This document shows positions 59,195 through 64,000 of a stretch of 64,000 bases of DNA, in pieces (positions within the stretch are counted from its first letter, which is position 1; each line of letters begins with the position of its first letter). Source of the DNA: Pseudomonadota bacterium. Its GTDB lineage: Bacteria > Myxococcota_A > Polyangia > Polyangiales > Polyangiaceae. The translations under genes were made by a program, and so were the position numbers. The notes under the pieces are model-generated. The model made no database searches, was not told the origin of the DNA, and worked only from the letters and a program-made list of their open reading frames with translations. The stretch spans positions 1 through 64,000 of the forward strand of contig JAEYWK010000111.1 of the NCBI GenBank assembly GCA_023431345.1, written 5' to 3'.

Positions 59195-60487
59195 TTGAAA
59201 GCTCGCAGCTCTCGGCCCCCGCTCGACCGCGCCAAGCAACGCTACGCGCTGCTCGTCGACTCGCTCGACGACGAGCACGAACAATCGGTCGTTCATGGGG
59301 CGCTCGCGGCGGCGCGCGAAATCGACGCCAAGCTGCTGGTCGTCGCGGGGGGCCCGCTCGAGGCGCCGGACGAGCGGCTGGCCGTCAACAATTTCGCGTT
59401 CGATTTGGTCGGGGCCGACAACTCGCTCGGGGTGCTCGTGCTGTCGAGCGCGCTCGGCAACGCCTGCGGGCCGAAGCGCCTCGGCGAGTGGCTGGCGCGT
59501 TACGACGGCCTGCCGATGTGCTGCATGGGGGTGCCGATCGCAGGTCGCGTCAGCGTCCGAGTCGACAACGGCGGAGGTATCCGCGAGGCGGTGCGTCACT
59601 TGCTGGAGGTGCACGGCAAGCGCAACATCGGCTTCATTCGCGGCCCCGAGCAGAGCGACGAAGCCGAGGTGCGCCTGGCTGCCTACCGTGACGAGCTGCG
59701 GGCTCACGGCGTCGAGCCCGATCCGCGCTGGGTGGCCGACGGCGACTACAACCGGCCGAGCGGCGTGCAGGCGGTCCGGACGATCTTCGACCAGCGCCGC
59801 CTCAGCGCTCACGCTCTCGACGCCCTGGCGTGCGCCAACGACTACATGGCGATCGGCGCCCTCGAAGAGCTCGGGCGCCGCGGCATCAACGTGCCCGAGC
59901 AGATCGCGCTCACGGGCTTCGACGACGTCCCCTCGGCGACCACGACGCGCCCGGCCCTCACCACGATCCGGCAGCCAGGGAGCGAGCTGGGACGCGAGGG
60001 ACTCAAGCTCCTCTCGCTGCTGGCCACCGGCCGCGGCGACGTGAGCGACCGCGTGCTGCCGGTAGAGCTCAAGGTGCGTCGCTCGTGCGGTTGCACCAGC
60101 CTCGACATCGGGCTTTCGCAGCGAGCGCAGAGCGCGTCCGTCGGCAGTAACTTCGAGGTCGCGCTCATGCAGCGCCGGCAGCTGATCGTCGCCGAGCTGG
60201 CGCGGTCGGCGCAGGGCAGCTTCGGGGCGGGCGGCAGCGACTGGGAGAGCGCGCTCTTGAGCGCACTGCTCGAAGAGATGCGCGACGCCAAGCCGGGCGC
60301 GTTCAGCCGCCGCTTTCAACGCTTGCTGCTCAAGCTGGAACAGGGCGGGAGCGACCTGGGCGCGGCTCCGCACGTGCTTTCCACGCTGAGGCGGCAGGCT
60401 CTGCCGTGCGCGGCCGGCGCTCCCGACGCGCGTGCCGCCTCGAAGACGCGATCTCGGACGCGCAGGTCGTCGCCACGACGATGCTGA
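59195..60487 (+). CDS. LacI-like periplasmic-binding-fold sensor, N-terminal part of split gene
   Basis: A 430-residue protein with a LacI/periplasmic-binding fold (ARSSRP...YALLVDSLDDEHEQSVVHGAL; CMGVPIAGRVSVRVDNGGGIREAVRHLLEVHGKRNIGFIRG; ALTGFDDVPSATTTRPALTTI) but no HTH. A RSCGC motif follows the fold, then a helical segment. The last 20 residues (ARAASKTRSRTRRSSPRRC) look like out-of-frame reading, while the natural continuation RACRLEDAISDAQVVATTML appears in another frame from about 60430. With the next frame it would be one sensor of about 578 residues ending in a GAF-like domain. Confidence 0.8.
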   Translation: MKARSSRPPLDRAKQRYALLVDSLDDEHEQSVVHGALAAAREIDAKLLVVAGGPLEAPDERLAVNNFAFDLVGADNSLGVLVLSSALGNACGPKRLGEWLARYDGLPMCCMGVPIAGRVSVRVDNGGGIREAVRHLLEVHGKRNIGFIRGPEQSDEAEVRLAAYRDELRAHGVEPDPRWVADGDYNRPSGVQAVRTIFDQRRLSAHALDALACANDYMAIGALEELGRRGINVPEQIALTGFDDVPSATTTRPALTTIRQPGSELGREGLKLLSLLATGRGDVSDRVLPVELKVRRSCGCTSLDIGLSQRAQSASVGSNFEVALMQRRQLIVAELARSAQGSFGAGGSDWESALLSALLEEMRDAKPGAFSRRFQRLLLKLEQGGSDLGAAPHVLSTLRRQALPCAAGAPDARAASKTRSRTRRSSPRRC

Positions 60488-60930
60488 CGCAGGCCGCCGT
60501 GGCCTCGACGCGCGCCGCGATGACGCGAGCGCGAGGCCTCGCGCGCGATCTCCAAGAGCGCATGTTCGGCGCCCCGGCCGAGATCTCGCGCGCTCTGGCC
60601 GATCACCTGCCAGGTCTGGGCGTCGAGGCCTGCGTGATCGCGGCCATCACCAGCCGCTCGCCCGAAGACGGCCTGGGCGAGCTGCGCTTCGGCTTCGGCC
60701 CCGGGCGGCTGCACGTCACGCAAGACGCCCTGAGCCTCGCGCGCTTGGCCCAGCACCCGCTGCTCGAGGCGAGCCGCACCCTGTTCTTGCTGCCGATCGC
60801 GCTCGGCGCCGAGCCCTTGGGCGTGGCCGCGTTTTCGGTTACGACGCAGCTGGCCCGCAGCGACTTGCTCGAAGATCTACGCGAGCTGCTCGCACCCGTG
60901 CTCAAGCTATCGCAAAATCATCATGGCTGA
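60406..60930 (+). CDS. GAF-like domain, C-terminal part of split sensor gene
   Basis: From about residue 8 this frame continues the upstream sensor: a helical linker (LEDAISDAQVVATTMLTQAAVASTRAAMTRARGLARDLQ) and a GAF-like fold ending LFLLPIALGAEPLGVAAFSVTTQLARSDLLEDLRELLAPVLKLS. GTG 60406 would be needed if it is translated alone and no good ribosome site is seen. Its stop overlaps the start of the GreA-like gene by 8 bases. Either a frameshift mutation, a sequencing error or programmed frameshifting can explain the split. Confidence 0.65.
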   Translation: MRGRRSRRACRLEDAISDAQVVATTMLTQAAVASTRAAMTRARGLARDLQERMFGAPAEISRALADHLPGLGVEACVIAAITSRSPEDGLGELRFGFGPGRLHVTQDALSLARLAQHPLLEASRTLFLLPIALGAEPLGVAAFSVTTQLARSDLLEDLRELLAPVLKLSQNHHG

Positions 60931-61420
60931 TCTCGACAAGCACGCCGTCCTCGCTGCGCTGAAGCAGAAGCTCGAAGCCGACCTGCAGAAGGCGCACAAG
61001 CGCGCCAAGGACGCGGCCGACGGCGCGACCCACGAAGAAAACCGCGCCGAAGGTGACAAGGACATGCGCGCGACCGAGGCGTCGTACGTGGCGCGCGGGC
61101 AAGCCGGGCGCGTCTCCGAAATGGAAGAGGCGCTCGCTCGCATCAGCGCCCTCGAGCTGCTCGGGTTCGGCGAAGGCTCACGCATCGCCATGTCGGCCCT
61201 GGTCGAGGTCGAGCATCGCGACAAGCGTTTGCACTACTTCTTGGTGCCGGCCGCGGGCGGGGAGCGGGTGGAGCTCGCTGGCGTCGAAGTCCAGACGTTG
61301 ACCACGCAGAGCCCCCTCGGTCGCGCGCTGCTCGGCCTGAGCGAGGGGGAAGAGGCCGAGCTTCCTGCGCGCACGCCGGCGGAGGGTCCGCGCGTCTACG
61401 AAATCATTTCCGTGCGCTAG
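60923..61420 (+). CDS. GreA/GreB-like transcription factor
   Basis: A 165-residue protein. The N-terminal half is a helical region; the C-terminal half resembles the GreA/GreB RNA-polymerase-binding domain (VEVEHRDKRLHYFLVPAAGGERVELAGVEVQTLTTQSPLGRALLGLSEGEEAELPARTP). Full GreA has an N-terminal coiled coil with two acidic tip residues; here the helix ATHEENRAEGDKDMRATEASYVARGQA has acidic residues but the match is loose. It may act on RNA polymerase or be a Gre-fold relative such as Rnk. Its start overlaps the GAF-like gene by 8 bases. Confidence 0.8.
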   Translation: MADLDKHAVLAALKQKLEADLQKAHKRAKDAADGATHEENRAEGDKDMRATEASYVARGQAGRVSEMEEALARISALELLGFGEGSRIAMSALVEVEHRDKRLHYFLVPAAGGERVELAGVEVQTLTTQSPLGRALLGLSEGEEAELPARTPAEGPRVYEIISVR

Positions 61421-61440
61421 GCGCCGCTTTTTCGGGCGCC
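61420..61440 (+). terminator. short hairpin after GreA-like gene
   Basis: GGCGCC and GGCGCC pair across nine bases containing TTTTT in the loop; no T tract follows. It starts at the last base of the stop codon. Weak. Confidence 0.35.
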
Positions 61441-61490
61441 GCCGACAATCCACGCCGGGGCGTCCGCTGCCGCTCTGCTATCGTGCGCCC

Positions 61491-62237
61491 ATGGTTGCGA
61501 CGCGCCTAGCTCCCCGCGCCCTCTTGTTGCTCCTCGCCAGCGCCGGCTGCGATCGCGACGCCGCCGCGTGCCATGAGCGCATGCAGCAAGCGCAAACCCT
61601 GGTGACCCAGGTGGATCCGAAGTCGATCGCCAGCGTGAAAGCCAGCCTCGACGCGGTGAGCGAGGCTCACGCGCTGTGCGAGAAGGCCAAGCGCGGCACG
61701 GAGCGAGAGCAGCTCCAAAGCGCGAAGAACCAGCTCCAAGGTCAGCTCGACCTGCTCGAGCAGCGCGCGAGTCGCAAGAAGGTGCAGCCGCCGAGCGCGG
61801 AGGAGCTGGCCCGGCTCGTCAAGCAAGGTGATCCCACCTGCCCCAAGGGCCAGGCTTACAAGCCGAAAAGCAGTAAGAGCGAGGTTCGCTGTACGGGGCC
61901 GCAGCTCGTCGACATGGGCTGGGATGCGCTCAAGGCTTACTACGCTGAGCGCAAGTTCAAGCTGCGGGAGAGCGACGCGCCGCCCGAGCTGCGCGCCGAG
62001 CTCGGCTCGGAGCTGTACGTGTTCCGCTTCGAAAAATCGACGGATGCAGCGCCCCGCTGCGTGGTCGCGCACGCGGCGCCCGGAGTCAGCTGGCAAGAGG
62101 TCACGGCGCGCCTCACCGGTACTGCGCCCGAGCGGTTGAAGCTGGGTACGCCCGCCAAGTCCGGGCGCGGCGAAGTGCCGTTCAGCGTCGAGCACGCCAC
62201 CGACAAGCCAACGGTACGCCTCGGCAATTGCCTCTAG
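61491..62237 (+). CDS. hypothetical lipoprotein
   Basis: A 248-residue protein with a lipoprotein signal (LLLLLASAGC). The mature part opens with an extended helical, probably coiled-coil region (CHERMQQAQTLVTQVDPKSI...LQSAKNQLQGQLDLLEQ), then a globular domain with four cysteines (TCPKG, RCTGP, PRCVV, GNCL). No family is recognised. Starts 70 bp after the GreA-like gene. Confidence 0.78.
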   Translation: MVATRLAPRALLLLLASAGCDRDAAACHERMQQAQTLVTQVDPKSIASVKASLDAVSEAHALCEKAKRGTEREQLQSAKNQLQGQLDLLEQRASRKKVQPPSAEELARLVKQGDPTCPKGQAYKPKSSKSEVRCTGPQLVDMGWDALKAYYAERKFKLRESDAPPELRAELGSELYVFRFEKSTDAAPRCVVAHAAPGVSWQEVTARLTGTAPERLKLGTPAKSGRGEVPFSVEHATDKPTVRLGNCL

Positions 62238-62318
62238 CCGGGGCGCGAGTGGACAGATTGTCGCAGGTGGCCGGCCGGGCTCGACCCCAAGCAGATCGAG
62301 ACCTAAGCTGAAGCCCAC

Positions 62319-63209
62319 GTGACGCACCGCCCGCCCTACGCGCGCATTTCGAGCGCGCTGCTCAGCCTAGCTCTCGCCACCAGCGCCTTACTCGCTTCCT
62401 GTGACGGTGACGCGCCGGCCGATGGCGCCGCGTGCGAGCTTCAGCCGACCCGCACCTTCCACGAGCGCATCGAGCCGCTCTTGGTGGAGGAGCGCGTCAC
62501 GACCTGCAACCAGTGTCACCTCTCGGGGGTGAACCTCACGGCTTTCGCGCGCGAAACGCCCTGCCAAACGTGGGCGTGCCTGAACGAGCAGGGGCTCGTG
62601 CGCACCGACGCGCCCGCCGAGAGCAAGATTTTGAGCTGGATCCTGCGCGCTTCTCCCGACAGTGAGCTGATCACGGACGAGGTGATTCGAGCCGAGCACG
62701 ACGCCTTCCTGGACTGGATCGAGGCGAACGCGGCCTGCCCGGATGCCTGCGCCGGCGTCAGCTGTGGCGAGCCGAGCCTCGGCCCCACGTGCAGCGACGG
62801 CACGCGCGATCGGCCGCCCCCGGTGCCGGATGAGCCGGACACGCGGGGTTGCAGCGACACCGAGCTGGAGCAAGCGTTTTACGACGACGTGTACGCCTGG
62901 CGAGGCCGCTGCGCTCCCTGTCATTTCGACACGGAGCTCGATGCGGATCCGACGGCTCCCCGCTGGATCTCGGCGCTCGGCAACTGCGCGACGGGCTCGG
63001 CGGTCACGCTGAAGCGAGTCGTCGCGCTAGGCCTGATGGACGTCGAAGACCCGAAGCAGAGCTTGCTGCTGCAGAAGCCGCTCGACGACGTGGGCGGCGG
63101 CGTGAACCACGGTGGCGGCGCGAAGTTCACGCCGATGGACGACGCTTACGCGAGCTTCTTGCGCTTCATTCGGCACTACCAGGGGTGCGTCGCAGCCGGG
63201 GAGGAGTAG
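62319..63209 (+). CDS. lipoprotein with two CxxCH haem-binding motifs
   Basis: A 296-residue lipoprotein (lipobox LLASC) starting at a GTG. It carries CNQCH near residue 66 and CAPCH near residue 195, both CxxCH haem-attachment motifs, in a sequence otherwise unlike known c-type cytochromes. Between them are cysteine-rich loops (CPDACAGVSCGEP). It may be a diheme c-type protein of the outer membrane or periplasm, or use the cysteines structurally. Haem attachment is inference. Confidence 0.75.
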   Translation: MTHRPPYARISSALLSLALATSALLASCDGDAPADGAACELQPTRTFHERIEPLLVEERVTTCNQCHLSGVNLTAFARETPCQTWACLNEQGLVRTDAPAESKILSWILRASPDSELITDEVIRAEHDAFLDWIEANAACPDACAGVSCGEPSLGPTCSDGTRDRPPPVPDEPDTRGCSDTELEQAFYDDVYAWRGRCAPCHFDTELDADPTAPRWISALGNCATGSAVTLKRVVALGLMDVEDPKQSLLLQKPLDDVGGGVNHGGGAKFTPMDDAYASFLRFIRHYQGCVAAGEE

Positions 63210-63318
63210 GTTCCAGCGGGTGCGTGCGGCTCCTCCCTCGAGCCGTGCAGCTCGTTCAGCAGCCGCGGGCGCGCGACAGCGGCGCTTGCCTCGACGCGAG
63301 GCCGGCGGCACCCCCCCT

Positions 63319-63379
63319 ACCCTTCCACCCTTCCACCCTTCCTGTTCCCTCCCTGTTCCCTCCCTCTCGCTCTCGCCCG
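63319..63379 (-). repeat. 3'-end purine element, copy 5
   Basis: On the minus strand, 16 bases after the stop of the Com-like gene: GGGCGAGAGCGAGAGGG, then AACAGGGAGG and AACAGGAAGGGTGGAAGGG with further units. Same order and orientation as copies 2-4. Confidence 0.7.
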
Positions 63380-63394
63380 TCGTCGTCGTGCTGC

Positions 63395-63565
63395 TCAGCG
63401 GGTGCCGTCGGCTTTGCGGGCGTCTTCCACGCGGTTCCAGTCGATGAACACGAGGCGCCGGCACCGCGCGCACTTCAGCTCGATGCCCTGCTGGGTGAGC
63501 CGCGCGAGCAAGCGGCCGCACAGACAGCGAGCGTCTCCGGCGTCGTGGCTCTCGGGCGGCTCCAT
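63395..63565 (-). CDS. Com-like zinc-finger mini-protein
   Basis: A 56-residue protein (MEPPESHDAGDARCLCGRLLARLTQQG...). It has the pattern RCLCGRLLARL...ELKCARCRRLVFIDW, with two C-x-C/C-x2-C pairs, matching the Com family named for phage Mu, whose Com binds mRNA and controls translation of the mom gene. No mom-like gene or other phage gene is nearby. A Fur-box-like palindrome lies 35 bases upstream of its ATG. The longer frame to 63748 has no conserved features. Confidence 0.7.
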   Translation of the reverse strand: MEPPESHDAGDARCLCGRLLARLTQQGIELKCARCRRLVFIDWNRVEDARKADGTR

Positions 63566-63599
63566 CGAACGGCATGACGCTAGCCCAGCAAAGTGAACT

Positions 63600-63614
63600 T
63601 GAAAATCATTTTCA
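63600..63614. promoter_or_regulatory. Fur-box-like palindrome
   Basis: TGAAAATCATTTTCA is a perfect 7-1-7 inverted repeat, the geometry of Fur boxes (model TGATAATNATTATCA, differing in one base per arm). Further TGAA half-sites lie on either side (TGAACT, TTCATTCA). It stands 35 bases before the Com-like start on the minus strand and is the only AT-rich stretch nearby. Confidence 0.65.
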
Positions 63615-63781
63615 CTTTCATTCACCTCGCTGACCACGAAACGCGGCCAAAACGAGCCGGAGTGCCAGGCCCACTGCCGAGCCCGAAGCACGCCGCCAGA
63701 GGCACGTCGAAGGGGCAGCCCCCAGCCGCGCTCAGCGGGCGCCGTCACCCACTGAGACGAGACCCGTGCTGAGGGGCCGCG

Positions 63782-64000
63782 TCAGGGCATACGCGAGGCT
63801 TCCGGCAGCTCGGGGCCGGTTTGGATGTAGCGCACGACTTCTTCCATCAAAGCCTTGTCGTTGACTTCGCAGTCGGCGGACACGCGCCCCATGCTGAAGC
63901 CGTGACACGACTTGCGGCGCGCCGCGTAGGCGGCCGCGATCGCCGGCTGGGCTTCCAGCGCTTGGCGCAGCGGCAAGCCGAGGCGACGCCACTCGACCTT
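63782..64000 (-). CDS. C-terminal part of a CDS that continues beyond the window
   Basis: The frame is open from the window edge for 72 codons (KVEWRRLGLPLRQALEAQ...) to a stop at 63782. It includes RKSCHGFSMGRVSADCEVNDKALMEEVVRYIQTGPELPEASRMP, with codon bias typical of the region. Only the end is present, so the family cannot be named. Confidence 0.6.
   Translation of the reverse strand, partial: KVEWRRLGLPLRQALEAQPAIAAAYAARRKSCHGFSMGRVSADCEVNDKALMEEVVRYIQTGPELPEASRMP

Overview
The window comes from a high-GC myxobacterium (Myxococcota), most likely of the Polyangiales/Sorangium type. The evidence is strong G/C third-position bias, two Cys-rich surface proteins with MYXO-CTERM-like tails, several myxobacterial Ser/Thr kinases, many lipoproteins, and dense two-component and c-di-GMP signalling. 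No tRNA, rRNA, CRISPR array, insertion sequence or phage block was seen. It reads as ordinary chromosome with one decayed gene and one probable frameshift.

Layout. 0-7.4 kb: Cys-rich secreted proteins, a membrane Ser/Thr kinase, a TPR/PEGA-like membrane protein, and two small unknown proteins that look like paralogues of each other. 7.4-13 kb: the 2-oxoglutarate dehydrogenase operon sucA-sucB-lpd. 13-16.3 kb: a TetR regulator divergent from a FecR-like secreted protein, then a DUF882/M15-type protein. 16.2-21.4 kb: a tightly packed operon of a PilZ-methyltransferase, a membrane hybrid kinase with two kinase modules, and a receiver-kinase; the order resembles the phc quorum-sensing operon of Ralstonia. 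21.4-22.46 kb: the only long gene-free stretch, holding a frameshifted gene remnant and a paired operator. 22.46-30.9 kb: two genes of the 2-hydroxyacyl-CoA dehydratase activase (BadF/HgdC) superfamily under near-identical promoters, each with two copies of one palindrome about 66 bp apart, followed by an MFS carrier; an SGNH esterase lies between them on the other strand. 30.9-36.4 kb: a TauE/SafE exporter and a coupled operon of an MscS channel and two CPA2-type antiporters. 36.5-41.3 kb: serB, an HDOD protein and two diguanylate cyclases. 41.5-46.3 kb: yggX, a PDZ-like protein, a DUF3293 protein, an OmpR-type regulator and a membrane-anchored alpha/alpha-toroid protein. 46.4-51.9 kb: an isc iron-sulfur operon (iscS-iscU-iscA-hscB-hscA-fdx) headed by a Cys-rich MerR regulator instead of IscR. 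52-64 kb: thioredoxin-like lipoprotein, Ser/Thr kinase, inositol-monophosphatase-type enzyme, glycosyltransferase, PPi-dependent phosphofructokinase, a split LacI-like/GAF-like sensor, a GreA-like factor, two lipoproteins (one with two CxxCH motifs) and a Com-like zinc finger behind a Fur-box-like palindrome.

Most interesting signals: (1) the phc-like operon with an added PilZ domain and a double-kinase hybrid; (2) the twin-operator regulon of the CoA-dehydratase-activase genes; (3) a purine-rich element found in sense orientation just after the stop codon of five genes (37.7, 41.3, 41.5, 41.9 and 63.3 kb); (4) a MerR protein in place of IscR; (5) a Fur-box-like site before a Com-like mini-protein. 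All assignments are by eye from sequence; no database search was run.
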